From contig WTPW01002587.1 in the NCBI GenBank assembly GCA_009809945.1, positions 1-64,000 of the forward strand: a DNA stretch of 64,000 bases. Reading direction: 5' to 3'. Shown in pieces: positions 23,766-35,321 of the stretch. Under the pieces are notes generated by a model that worked only from the letters and a program-made list of their open reading frames with translations, searched no databases and had not been told where the DNA came from. The DNA is from Gigaspora margarita. Taxonomy: Eukaryota; Glomeromycota; Glomeromycetes; Diversisporales; Gigasporaceae. Position numbers and translations under genes: made by a program. Position 1 is the first letter of the stretch, and each line of letters opens with the position of its first letter.

Positions 23766-24308
23766 AAATCTATGTTAATAATGAAACCTTAATGTATGTT
23801 TCCCGTTAAATAAAAAAATAAAATTAATCCATAAATAATCCTAGAAATTTATGTATTTAACATAAAAAAAAAATAAATTCGAGGCTCTTATTCATATTTA
23901 ATGCTGGGGATGTTTACCCGCTTGTAACATGCCATAAAAGTTTAAAAAGATAATAAATAAAGCTATATATTATGTTTTATTGTGTAATTTTTTATTTTAT
24001 AACAAATAGTAGTTTTGTCAATGGTTTTGTCAATCGTCAGCAGTTTCGTCAATCGTCAACAGTTTCGTCAATTGTCAACGGTTTCGTTCGGATCGTCATT
24101 TGACGAATCCTTTCGCCAAATTAAAAATAGTTTCGTCAAGCATCTTTAGCATGAATGTGCATTAATCCGTACGATTAAGGAATCGTCGCACGCATAAGAC
24201 TCAACTCTAGTTTCGTCAATGGTTTCGTCAATCGTAAAGGCTTAGTCAGACGAAACCAGAGACGAATACGTTTCGTCTGTGCGAAAATAGTTTCGTCAGG
24301 CATCATTA
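23356..24308. mobile_element. Foldback-type hAT-like element rich in TGACGAA
   Basis: Ends TAATGATGGCTGACGAA and, inverted, TAATGATGCCTGACGAA are flanked by similar octamers ACCACAAT (23348-23355) and ACCACAGC (24309-24316; 6 of 8 match). TGACGAA recurs many times in the left arm and its complement TTCGTCA in the right arm. A 33-A tract (23730-23762) and AT-rich DNA separate the arms. No gene is seen. Confidence 0.65.
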
Positions 24309-24316
24309 ACCACAGC

Positions 24317-25347
24317 TTCATGTCCCTGTGCTCACGTGGCCTCCTGTTATCAGTTGCCTTGTTGACCGAGGATTTGACCAGGACACCCAAGTACGGATCG
24401 ATGGCGCAGCATTAATATAGTAATACCATCCGTAAACTAACCTTGAAGACATAAAAAGAAATAAAATTTATCATCCATTGTATGTCTTCAAGATTAGTTA
24501 CGGTTTGACATTGATTATTTGCAAGAATCGATGCTCTTCGTAAAAGTACTACTACTTTACTTTTTTTGAATCTTGCTTATAACATCTTAGTTATGAAGAC
24601 ACGAATATACTTAAATACTACTATTCTAACTTTATTTAGTTAACCATTTAATACCTGGTAAATCACATTTCCGCTTTGACTTCGTTTTATAAAAGATAAT
24701 AATCCATATTTAAATTCATAATTTTCAAACAGTTTTTATTACAGGACTTTAGAATGTGCCACGAACATTATAGATGTAATTTATACAAATTATCTAATGA
24801 AACCTACAAAAAAGACAATAAAAAAAAATTGGTAATGAATAGGCTAAGTTAAGCCGATCAGGAGTCGCTAAGTTGATTTAAAGCATGAATTTGATAATCT
24901 GGACATTTTGATCAGATAGACTAATCAGTTTCTTTGTTGAGTCCATCGAGGAAGTGCCTGAGAATTAGGGATTCAAGAAAATATCATCTGGATACAATTC
25001 GGATATATTTTAAATATCCGAATTTAATCCGCTATCACCAATCAGAAAATTCAACGTAGAATTTTCAGTTTCCTAAAATATTTGTAAATTTTTGATCATC
25101 ATCACAGTTGTGCTTGTTATGACAGCAACTCACTATTGCGTAGCTACCCAGTAATGATCACGTATATATTCATATGGGATGTTGCTCAATTCCCCGAAGC
25201 TATTTCTTTGACAGGACACTTAGCTGACATCACATAGGGTTAGGGTTAGCATTTGAGTAGTTGCGGCTATACATTTTAGCAGATTGTCACCCTGTGTGAT
25301 GTCAGGTAAGGGCTGTCGGGGAAATAACTTTCGGGGAATTGTACCGT

Positions 25348-25386
<39 letters not shown>

Positions 25387-26100
25387 ATAGTTATACTTTG
25401 CAAACATCTTGTTAATCTCTCGGAAAGATGGATGCAGCGTTTTTTTGGATTTTATTGTATTATATCTGGTTTGTTGTTTATATGCTTTAAAAAAACTCTA
25501 AATATTTATTTTAATTTAGACACAACAAAATTCACAAGCACTTTTATTCCAGAGGTTAAAGAAACCTTATGGGAAAATATTCAAATATTGGGCCAAACTC
25601 ACACAAGTCGATCTAACGATTGATTAGTAAATTCAGAGAATCAAATATATATAATGAGAAGTCAAGTACTAAAGATAATGAATCTATACATTCTATAGAA
25701 ATTAGTTGCGACTGTGCTGAAAGTATTTAGCCACTGATTTTTTGGCAGAAATAAAGCTGGAAGCCATAATTTATGCCACAATCTGAAATAAAAACCGAAA
25801 TCCAAAATATAAGTGGATAGTTTGGCGCAATCAAGAATTGTTAATAGTTAAATTCTTCTAGAAAAAATTGAATATTTACAAGCTTATAGAACTTATACCT
25901 CTACTTATGTGCTTTTAATTAAATAAAAAAAAACCAATTTTTCTAATAAAATGTAAGTTATTATATTATTCGTTTAAAACTATCAACAAAAAGTAAGTTT
26001 TTAATTTTGGTGGGTAATTTGGTGCATCAACTCTAATAATTATTCAATCCAAATATCACCTAGTCTAACCAAACCAAAATTAGCAAAACATAACTATTGC
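24317..26100. other. Intergenic DNA
   Basis: Apart from the MITE at 25183-25346 and a 33-T tract (25350-25382), no supported feature is seen. The frame starting 25339 is made by the poly-T tract. Confidence 0.4.
25183..25346. mobile_element. 165-bp MITE with TTAGGG centre
   Basis: Arms CAATTCCCCGAAGCTATTTC and, inverted, CAATTCCCCGAAAGTTATTT pair for about 50 bp to TGACATCACAYAGGGT. A TTAGGG run (25234-25249) lies between them. A 33-T tract follows immediately. Confidence 0.7.
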
Positions 26101-26545
26101 ACAAATGTAACCTGATATTACTCAGTAATGGTAATGCTTTGGGTACCTTATCTTTTTTCTTAATTTCTTTAGCTTTTGCACCTTTTTCAACTCATATTTA
26201 GCTCTTTTCTGAGCAGCCCCTTCTTTTCTTCATTTAGTTTTCTTGACTTTTTTTTCACCAATTTGTCTGCTTCATTTAAAGCTTTTAATTATTTGCTATT
26301 GTTAGAAGTTTGGTAATTATTAATATTTTGCTTCTTTTGGTTGTGAAATTTCATTATCCTCAACCTTAGTAGCAGATAACAAGCATGGTACAGGGTATTT
26401 TAGTGCTAATTTTAATAGAGAAGTATTTAGATTCTAAATGTCTTTAGTTTTTCTTGTAGTTTGGTGTAATTTCATATTATTTCTTCTAATCATTGAATTT
26501 CTTTTTAAGTGTCATTTTCTACTTTTTAAAAACCTATTTCTTTAA
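26100..26545 (-). pseudogene. Possible pogo-type transposase tail remnant
   Basis: Read on the minus strand, lysine/glutamate-rich fragments (GAAQKRAKYELKKVQKLKK near 26155-26215) resemble the K/E/Q tail of the pogo transposase at 52165-52356. There are many stops and no catalytic motif in view. Confidence 0.25.
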
Positions 26546-26582
26546 AAAACATTGGCATGAATAGTTTAGTTAAGAAGGTATA

Positions 26583-26785
26583 TTGTTTAATGAAGATAGT
26601 AAAGATAGTAATAAAGATAATGCCAATAAGAATAATGAAGATGATAGCAATAAGAATAATAGTAATGAAGATGGTAATAAAGATGATATCAATAAGGATA
26701 ATGATAATAAAGATAATAGCAATAAGAATAATAGTAATGAAAATGATTGTAATAAAGAAAATAATAATAAGCAAAATAAAAAATC
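26583..26785. repeat. AATGATAATAARRAT low-complexity repeat
   Basis: A 6- to 9-bp imperfect tandem array of GATAATAAT/AAGATAAT type is open in several frames on both strands. Those frames are composition artefacts. Confidence 0.75.
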
Positions 26786-26898
26786 AGGGTTTTGGATTAC
26801 TAGTAAGGGATTAAGATAATTAGTACTAATAGTATTGGAGTTAAATAGCAAAATTTCTGTAGCTCTAAATGTATTAATAATTATTTTAGGAGTATCCC

Positions 26899-27546
26899 TT
26901 AAACCGTATTCCAGGCAAATTTGCCTAGAATTTTTAGACATATTTACAATTTTTTAAATCAAATAAAAGTTTATTAAGAATATGGGGTATACTTTATTTA
27001 TAGAATATTTTCTTTAAAATATATTTTATAAACTTTATGTAAAAATTTTTTAAAATTATTAATAAACTTTAAAGTAATAAAAGTTTGAAGTTTTTTATTT
27101 AAAATTTTTACTATAAAGCTTTTCTTTAGATTTTCTTAAATTTTATATGTTCCCGTCTATAAAAAAAAATTTTACTTCTAATTAAAGTTCTAATTTTTAC
27201 AAGTAAATCACAAAAGTTGCAATAATTAAAGTTGTAATCCTTTTTATAAACTACAATATTGTATTAGAACAGAGAGCTAGAGCTAATATTTATAGAGTTC
27301 GCCAAGAATATGTAAATAATTTTTTTGGCTAATAAATTTTTTAAAATTTGTCTATTTTTAGCTTATAAGCAACTTAAACTTTTTTTTTATAATATAAAAT
27401 TAAATACTACTATATTATAATCCTTATTTTTAAATATTATCAAAAAAAAGTTTAATTAAATATTTTAAGTTTTAAAAAATATAGATCATAAGCATATTTA
27501 TAGCAATTTTCCAGGCAAATTTGCCTGGAATTGCTTACAGTTTAAG
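26899..27546. repeat. 0.65-kb repeat with AGGCAAATTTGCCT ends, copy A
   Basis: Each end carries the palindrome CCAGGCAAATTTGCCT, set in outer inverted CTTAAACYGTA. The interior is colinear with copy B at about 62408-63072, sharing AAATTTTATATGT, TTACAAGTAAATCAC, AAAGTTGTAATCCTTT, ACTACAATATTGTATTAG and TTCGCCAAG. It is non-coding. Confidence 0.75.
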
Positions 27547-28339
27547 AGATAAGTTTTAATTAATGCTAGTTTGAGTATTTTAGCAAAGAAAACTTTGTTT
27601 TTAATACAATAAAGTTTATCACAACTCTTATTATATTTTCTTTTAAACTTAGCAAATAGAAGTTTAGCTAGTTAAAGAATATAATTAGTATTAGGCTTCC
27701 GCAAGGACCGGGTAGAGCTGGGTACTAGCAATACCCTGACCCTACCCGCCTATAAAAGGGCTTAACTATCCAGGCCCTACCCTTGCCCTAGGGTTCAGAA
27801 TCTAGTACCCATACCCATTTCATATAAGCTAGGGTACCCTCCGAACTGCCCACAAAATACCCGCAAGTGGTTATAGGCTAATGCGAGTACATATATTACA
27901 TAACAAAAAAATTATCATCTTTAAAATAAGATCAGATTTTTATCAGCAAAAATGATTAATTATAATTTTTAATTAATTATAAAGAAAAGTACAAAATTTT
28001 ACAAGATTCCCTAAATATGCACTTATTTTTCTAATTTCTTTTAAGTGAAATCTCTTTATAAGAACTATAAAAAGTTATGCTCGATTTTTTATAAAAGTTT
28101 CAGTAAATTTTTTGCTTATACTTAACGTACGAATTTTTTTTAATACATTTATATATTCTATTAGTTGAACACTCAAAATTTCATATTAACATAAAATTTT
28201 CGATCGTAAATTTGTTATTAACAATTTATAGACAGCTTGTGAAATTTCAGGCAATTCCTGTCTTTTTAATGAGTTGAATCGTTTTGAAACTGATAAATTT
28301 AATAAATATATTTATCGTTATTAATATTACTGTTATAAA

Positions 28340-28669
28340 TTATATATCGATACGTATCAATAGTGATACCGATTGTTTTTCTTTTAACAAAAAAAAATGG
28401 TCCCAAACGGGGGACGTAAACCTTGGTGTGGTTTCACCAGTTGTTTCGCTGGTTGTTTCACTGGTGATTTTACTGGTGATTTCGCTGGTGGTATCGCTAG
28501 TGATTTTGCTAGTGATTTCGCTGGTGACTTCACTAACAGTTTCACTAGTTGTTCTATTAATGCTTTTAGAACAAGTGGTTAAGCTAGTAACTGAGTTGAC
28601 ACCCATTATAATATCATTAGCATCATAATTATCATAATTATGGGCATCATTGTCAGTGAAATCTTCCAT
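28340..28669 (-). pseudogene. hAT transposase N terminus: Thr/Ser/Glu repeat plus partial BED finger
   Basis: The frame of 109 codons begins with an acidic N/D-rich stretch (MEDFTDNDAHNYDNYD). A tandem four-residue repeat of TSET/TSEI/TSKI type follows at about residues 38-80, encoded by a 12-bp minisatellite. It ends in SPVWDHFF, the opening of a BED zinc finger (conserved W and HF). The cysteine and histidine ligands that should follow are absent because the sequence then departs into unrelated DNA. Known hAT proteins have the BED finger upstream of an RNase-H-like catalytic core; that core is missing here. BED fingers bind DNA in hAT transposases. The call rests on one motif plus the hAT-type ends of the surrounding element. 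Confidence 0.5.
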
Positions 28670-29559
28670 GACTTTGTGATTTTATATTAGTAGTAGATGC
28701 TATGGTATTAACATAGTATTGTTAGCTTTTAACGTTCCAGTATAATGAGTAAAAAGTTGCAACAATACTAATATCATCTCCAAATTTTATATATAGATAT
28801 TAATCGATATATATCACTTAATCGTTATATATCGATTATAAAATATCGTTATATATCGATTAATTGGATAAAAATCGATATATATCTATAATCGATATAT
28901 ATCATTTTTTATATTAAATCGTTATATATCTATAAATCGATTATAATCAGAATTATTTGAAACGATATATAACGATTAACAGATCTTTAACGATTACATA
29001 ATGTTTTGACTATCACCGGGTAAAAAAAAAAAAAAAAAAAAAGTAAAATTCCAAAAAAAAGTAGGCTAAAAAAAAAGGCAAAGACAAGACAAAAATAATT
29101 GGCTTAGAAAACAATTACTTAAAAAAAAAAAAAAAAAAAANNNNNNNNNNNNNNNNNNNNNNNNNNNNNNNNNNNNNNNNNNNNTTTTCTCTTTTTTTTT
29201 TTTAATATTTCGAATATATTCGAAATATTTTAGAACTAAGCTGGATCTGTAGATTTGTATCCTAAATCATACCAAGGACGCATTTAATTAATATTTTCAA
29301 AATGTTTCGATTTGTTTCGAAATGTTTCGATGATCATAGTACAAGATCAGTTAGATCTTTGTTTATTTTTTTTGTTTATAATTTAGATCTTCTATCACTT
29401 TTACATTGTTTTTTCGTTTTCGCTTTGTTTTTTTTTGTTACGTTTCATTTTGTTTAGTATCATTTTTTTTCTTTTATTTATTATTATTTTTTAATTTTTT
29501 TTATTTTATTTCTACAAAAAAAACACTTTTTGGCATGAAATATAGAGACTTTCCGACAC

Positions 29560-31095
29560 TTTGCGCAAGGCAACGCATTGGTGTTGTCCTAGTTGGTGTC
29601 ATCGCTGGTGTTGTAGTTGATGTCGTCGTTGGTGTCGTTGTTGGAATTGTCGCTAGCTTGTGTCATTGGTGTTCTTGTGGAATAGCTTTACGTGCCTCTT
29701 GGTATTCTTGTAGATGGTATTGCATAGATTTTTAGTGTTCTTGTAGGTGGTCCATTTGTTTTTTTCTCTTGCATTCATATGGGATGGTCTTGCTCGTTTC
29801 TCTTGCATTCGTATAGGGTGGTCTTGCTCGTTCTCTTGCATTCGTATGGGGTCATATGGGTAATTTTTCTTGTTCCTCTTGTGTTTGTACAGGTGGTATA
29901 ACACTAACACTTCCGAGAATAATTTTTTTATTTTTTTTACTTACTATTTTTTAGAAAGTAGCGAATATAAGCGAATAGAAGCGAATAGAAGCGAATATGA
30001 GCGAATAGAAGCAAATATAATAGAGATTTGGGGGTTTATTTTTATTTTTATTCAGTTTGCTTATATTCCGTTGTTTTCTTTTTACTTATTTCTTTAATTT
30101 TTATTTTTTTATTATTCTAGTACATTGCGAAAACCTTTAACGATTACTAAATTATAAGAAACGAACTCTTACTTTAGGAAAATAGAGATTTGGAGCTTTG
30201 TTTTTTTTTATTTAGTTTGCTTACGTTTTTGTTTTTGTTTGTTTTTCTTTTTTTTTACTTATTTTTTTAATTTTATTTTATTTTTTCCTGACTTTTTTCG
30301 AAACTTTGCAAGAAAACGATCTGACTTTTCTGGTATTTGCAAGAACAACAACTCTAACTTCTCTGATACTTTGCAAGAAGTAGTGAATATAAGCGATGAA
30401 GTGCGAAAGTAGTTAAAAATTAACTATTTTTTCGGTTTTGTTTTTTTTTGTTATTTTTTTTGGGGGGTTTTTTTTTTGGTTTTTCATTTTTTTTATAATA
30501 ATATATAATAAAAATATGTAATATAATATAATATATAATAAAATATATTTAATTTAAAATATAATATATAATAATAATAATAAATAAAAAAAATATAAAA
30601 TTTTACATTAAAATGCAAAACCTTGTAAAAATATGCGAAAAACTGTAAAATGTTTAAAAATAAGTATAAAGTATAATAGTATTGATTAGAATTATTATTC
30701 GTGATTTTTAATCTGATTACTATCGATTATTACCAATTATTATCGATTACTAACTTAATCGATAGTCCTCATTATGGGGGATTTAAATCGATTACTAACC
30801 AATAACTGATAAACATCGATAGTAATCCCCTTACAAATTTTGGTGATGATCTTGCCTATGGCTTTTAATAGCCTTCCACTTTTCTTGGTTGGTAATTCAG
30901 TATATTGGTACTGTAGCTCAATGTGTTGGCAGCTCAGTATACTGGTAGCTCAGTGAGTTGTTAGCGTAATTAGTACGTCTGTTGGTAGATTAGAATGCTG
31001 GTAATTAGTGCGTGCATTGGTAATTAGTGCGTTGGTAATTAGTGTATTGTTAATTAGTACGTTGGTTACGCGTTGGTAATTAGTGCGTACGTGAT
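29560..31095. repeat. Minisatellite cluster inside the hAT element
   Basis: Several unrelated tandem arrays follow one another: GGTGTCGTTG-type units (29578-29660), a 35-bp CTCTTGCATTCGTATGGG-type unit repeated three times (29765-29855), AGCGAATAGA units (29955-30015), and GTTGGTAATTAGTGC units (about 30885-31095). No gene is seen. Confidence 0.7.
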
Positions 31096-32179
31096 ATTCA
31101 TATTATTAATGTGAAAAAAAAATGTCAATTTTTTTTATTATATAGATATGCAAAGATAATCCATGTAACATACTGCGATAGAACCTGATAGAGCCTGGAT
31201 TATAATTGGTAGGTTGTTTAGTACCGGGTATTCACAGGTACGAGGGTAGGGTACTGTTGCTCTTTAAGCCCTACATATCTATATAAGGGCTTAGTACTTG
31301 AGCCCTTACCCTTACCCTAGGACCCAAAAATTAATACCCTGACCCGGTCTGTGTGGTACTACCCTTAGGGTACCCGTGGGTAGCCCGAGCCCTTGTGAAA
31401 GCCTAATTAGTATATAGCAAAACCATATATAATAGAATATATATATATTTTTTATCAACTTAAGCAGCCACGCTAATACTTTATTAATCTGCTTGTATTT
31501 ACAAATGCACCTATATAGCTCTAATTAATACTTAAGTTTAGCATTACCCAGCTATCTTAACAGTACCTAAGTACTGTGGATACCTAAGTGCAACCTGCTG
31601 CACTATTTGAACACCAAATTGGTATAGGAGTAGAAAGCATTATCTAGCTACTTAAAGCCAAAACAAAAAGATCTTTCCCTCTTTGTGACAAGCTGTAAAT
31701 GTTTTCCTATCTTCTTTCTTCCCTTAACGTTTTAAAGATAGCTTGTCAACATCACTAACTTTCCTTAATCTTCTTTACCTAGCCTCTAGGACAAGAAATA
31801 TTAAATCCAGCCCCATATGAATAAATTTTATTCTAGAAAAAAAGGAAATATAAAAGGGGTACTACTACAAAACCTACACGAAATTTAACAAAAAACAAAT
31901 ATAAAATAAGAATAGACAAAACAAGAAAAATAAAAATAAAATAAAATTGACATCATTCATAAGAACTAATTTAAAAATTATATAGACTGCATAAAGCATA
32001 CAGCTTTACCAAAGTACTATATTTATATATATAGAAGAAGCGATAGAAAGGTAATATACTAAAACTAGAACTATGCCGGTGCCAGGATGCATTGTAAGAA
32101 ATTTCATTTCAGTTCAGTTTCTACATGTCCATGTGTTATTCATTGGTTGTTCTAGACGAATCCAAAACACACTTGTGAC

Positions 32180-32380
32180 TTGATCCAATTTGGTAGGTGC
32201 TTTCCCAATTCAGAAGAAGTAAACACTACTGATCTTTTGGAGGAAGCAAGCCAGATTTCCTACTTTTTGGTGAAATTTCAAGAATTCCAAAAGGCAACAA
32301 TAAAATGTCCAGAGATAAGTATCAAATTTAAAGGAGTTAGTAGGAGTTATGCTCAGCATAATAACACATCTCAAAACTAA
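32180..32380 (+). CDS. Short hypothetical frame, unrecognised
   Basis: A frame of 66 codons with balanced composition (EEVNTTDLLEEASQISYFL ... CPEISIKFKGVSRSYAQ) stands in less AT-rich DNA (about 32070-32480). It starts at ATG and ends in TAA, with no recognised domain. It could be an exon remnant or chance. Confidence 0.2.
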   Translation: MIQFGRCFPNSEEVNTTDLLEEASQISYFLVKFQEFQKATIKCPEISIKFKGVSRSYAQHNNTSQN

Positions 32381-34461
32381 ACTCTAGATCGGTACTCACT
32401 ATTTCTTTGCTCAATAGTGCCAAGCAAGAGATTTACTAATGGTAAGTAATAAACTCTAAGCTTATTAGCAGGTAGTCTATAAACTTTACCTCTAAATAAC
32501 AAGTGCTACTCACTGTAGGCTTTATTTGGTAGAGCCAATTTACTATTTTATATATTAAATATAAAGTTTTTGTAGGTCGGTCTTCTTGAAATTTTTGGTA
32601 TGAGGGATTATTGGATATATAATAGAATATTATTTTTATAGCAAAGATTAATATATATATATTTGATATAACTTTTGTGCTTATTAAAAATTAAAAAATT
32701 GAGTAAAAAGGTAAAATTGAATTAATTAATATTTTATATATATTTTAAAAATGCTTTTTTTATATATATTTAGAGTCTGTAAAAACCTATAATACTACCA
32801 GGAATACTTTAGTTAAAAAAACCAGAATTTGTATAAATATTTTTAAATAAATAATAGTAGTATATAATCTCTAGTAGCTGGAATTATTGGAACAATAAAA
32901 ATGTACTCATGTATATTTTTATAAAAAATTTTATGAACTTGATGAATGCTCTTTTTTAGCAAGAACCTTTTGAACTTTAAAAAAAAGAGCAAAACCTATT
33001 TCATTTATATTTTATATTTTATTAGAACCCGAACATCTCTTATATAGGTTATAACTGGGTTTTGGCCAATTTTGATTTAATTTGCTAAAAATAACAAACC
33101 TACATTTGTTTAAATAACTCTTGATCCAGTAATCAAAATTGAATGAACTTTTTTTTTGTTAGATGCACCTCAATAAGAGCTTTATTTTAAAAAAAATTTA
33201 TTCAAATTAGACTACTAAATGCCAAGATAATTGCCAAAACTAGTTTTTTTGCTTTTTAAATTTTTGAAGTTTTTGCTAAAATGCATAATATATGATTTCT
33301 TTACTAGATATCTAGGGTCCTATTCTATCTGCAGTAAATAAATTTTTTAATTATTTTAGAGCTTATTAAAATAGTTCTTTAGTTATGCTTGTACTTCAGA
33401 TAAGGCTTAAAATAGTTTAAAAATAAGCTCTAGATATTCTTTTATAACATATGCTCATTAATTCTTGCCAGGCCCCTTGTTATTAAAACACAATAGCTTC
33501 TACCAGATTTTTGTTAAGCCAAATCCTAAACTCTATATATTTATGCAATAGCCTATAGGTTGTATTTCTTTATAGTTACTTAAGACTAAGAAATAGCTAT
33601 AATAGTTGAGTATATTATTATTTTTAGCTGTATATCTTAAGCTTGATTCTGGTATTCCAAATTTCAAAACAATTGTATATATACTAAAACTATGAAAACC
33701 GATATGTTTATTAAAAGCAAATTTGATAGCATTTCTGTATTAGCAAAAAAAAATATTTACAAAAGTTTTTGAAAAAATTGTATACTAAAATCTTTTTTTT
33801 TGAGGTCTAAAAGAAATAACAAAGGATTACAAGAAGTAATATTTCATATATTATTGTATAAAGCTACAATGTTTTGCAATATTTTTACAATATTTTGCAA
33901 TATTTCAAATATTATACAAAAAATAAATAAATAATATACATATTCACATAAGTATACTTTTTGCAAATATTTGAAAGTTTTTATAGTTTTTACAAGATTT
34001 CACAAGATTTTGCAAGATTTTGCAATTTTGCAAATTTTTTTTTATACTTTACAACTAGCACTACCTTTATTAGATATTTAAGTACAAGTACAGAAATAAT
34101 GTTTTAACTATTAATTGTAAGCCAACTATCTGGTAACTCTATTAGCACCCAAGTAGGTTGTTGTACTAAGCTTTATTCCTTTTAGCAAGCTTTACTGGCA
34201 CTGCTTTAGTCAGAAACCTATTGGTACAGATTATAGTCTGAACATGTCACTACAAGTTTTTGAAGTATTTTTTTCAAACTTCAGCCTTTTAATACGTCTA
34301 GTGATTTTAGTTATTCAAATTATCAATTCTGACTCAAAAATGATCCCAGATTTGGATCCTAACTACTATAGCATTGCTTCATAAAGGTCCACAATTGATA
34401 TTCTAGGTTTCTGTTTTCTGCAGTGTTTTATTTTTCAATATATAGAAACTGCATTATAGAA

Positions 34462-34546
34462 TTATGATTTCACTACCACTGAAAATCAAACTGGCAACCT
34501 TCCGATTTGCATCCTTGAAGTATAACCACTATGCTATCGATCTGGA
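34462..34546 (-). other. tRNA-like sequence (tRNA pseudogene or SINE head)
   Basis: On the minus strand a good A-box (TAGCATAGTGGTTA) is followed by GATGCAAATC, like a Cys-type anticodon loop, and a poor B-box (CAGTTTGATTT). The anticodon and acceptor stems do not pair well, so it is not a functional tRNA gene. Confidence 0.35.
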
Positions 34547-35321
34547 GAAAAATTTTGCAATTTTATATTTATTTATTATTATATATTATATATATATTAC
34601 TAAATATACATCTTTAATCAATATTATATCTTTATCTATTATTATTTATATTTTAATTATTATATATTTTTTATAGTTACTATTTTATTGAAAAATTTTA
34701 CTAACAGATATAAATCAATATATAGCTTTTAATCAGTATTTATCATTTGTATTTTAACAATATAAATTAATAAAACCTATTATTACTTTATATATATCAG
34801 AAATCGATATAATTTGATTAGTAGATGCATATTGATAAAAATATATTTATCAATTATTATTGAATTTTTTAATCATTAATTTTTGATTATATATTTTGAA
34901 TTGATTTATATCTTATATAATTAAAATATATATATATATATATATATATTTAATATACACTTTAAATTAAATATGCACTTAAATAGAACATAAAATTGTT
35001 TATTAGAAATTCATTTGTTTTGTTAAATCTCAGTACTATATGTGCAGTTCTGTCTATACTAGAGTTGTAGGTGAAACTAATCTTCAATAGTGCACCATGG
35101 TGTACCATAACTGGTGCACCAAAACTGGTGCACCAATAATTATAAAAAAATCAAATTTTTAACAGTGCACTGATAGTGCACTGATAGTTACTGTTGGTGC
35201 ACTGATGGTCTTAGTAAAACTATCTACTGTATTTTCCTGAAAATAAGCTACCTTTTTTGGGCAAAAAGTTATATAAAAATTCAGGGTAGCTTATTTTTAG
35301 ATAAGAATTATAATTAAAATA

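Larger units (their letters stand above)
27692..31405 (-). mobile_element. hAT DNA transposon, internally deleted, 3.7 kb
   Basis: A perfect 8-bp target duplication, ATTAGTAT (27684-27691 and 31406-31413), brackets inverted ends TAGGCTTCCGCAAGG and TAGGCTTTCACAAGG. Both subterminal regions are rich in GGGTA/TACCC motifs with an AAGGGCTTA palindrome, which suits transposase-binding sites. The 8-bp duplication and TA-starting ends fit the hAT superfamily. Inside is a minus-strand BED-finger-like first exon (28340-28669) but no catalytic hAT domain, so the copy is non-autonomous. The rest holds minisatellites, AT-only palindromes of ATCGATATAT type (28780-28990) and an N block (29141-29184). The exact duplication suggests a fairly young insertion. 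Confidence 0.85.
31414..35051. other. Intergenic AT-rich DNA, probable decayed element sequence
   Basis: GC content varies. 31500-32500 and 33300-33650 have protein-like scraps on the minus strand, but none can be assigned. 33850-34040 holds TTTTGCAATATT-type repeats. 34560-34950 is nearly pure A/T. Confidence 0.35.

Noticed and set aside
25339-25623. 94-codon frame starting with a poly-Phe run
   Set aside because: The N terminus is a translated poly-T tract adjoining a MITE. The remainder has no recognised domain.
26526-26941. Overlapping frames on both strands rich in Ile/Ser/Leu or Asn/Asp/Lys
   Set aside because: All are by-products of one AATGATAAT low-complexity repeat.
26899-27546. 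piggyBac-type element from TTAA near both ends
   Set aside because: TTAA is part of a longer inverted end (CTTAAACYGTA), and the second copy lacks TTAA on its right side.
28284-28628. Plus-strand Val/Leu-Ser repeat protein
   Set aside because: It is antisense to the TSET/TSEI repeat of the BED-type frame; a Val/Leu repeat of this kind is the expected shadow.
29406-30097. Several hydrophobic or basic frames within the hAT element
   Set aside because: They follow minisatellite units and poly-T tracts, not conserved domains.
34462-34546. Functional tRNA gene
   Set aside because: The A-box is good, but the B-box is poor and the anticodon and acceptor stems do not pair.
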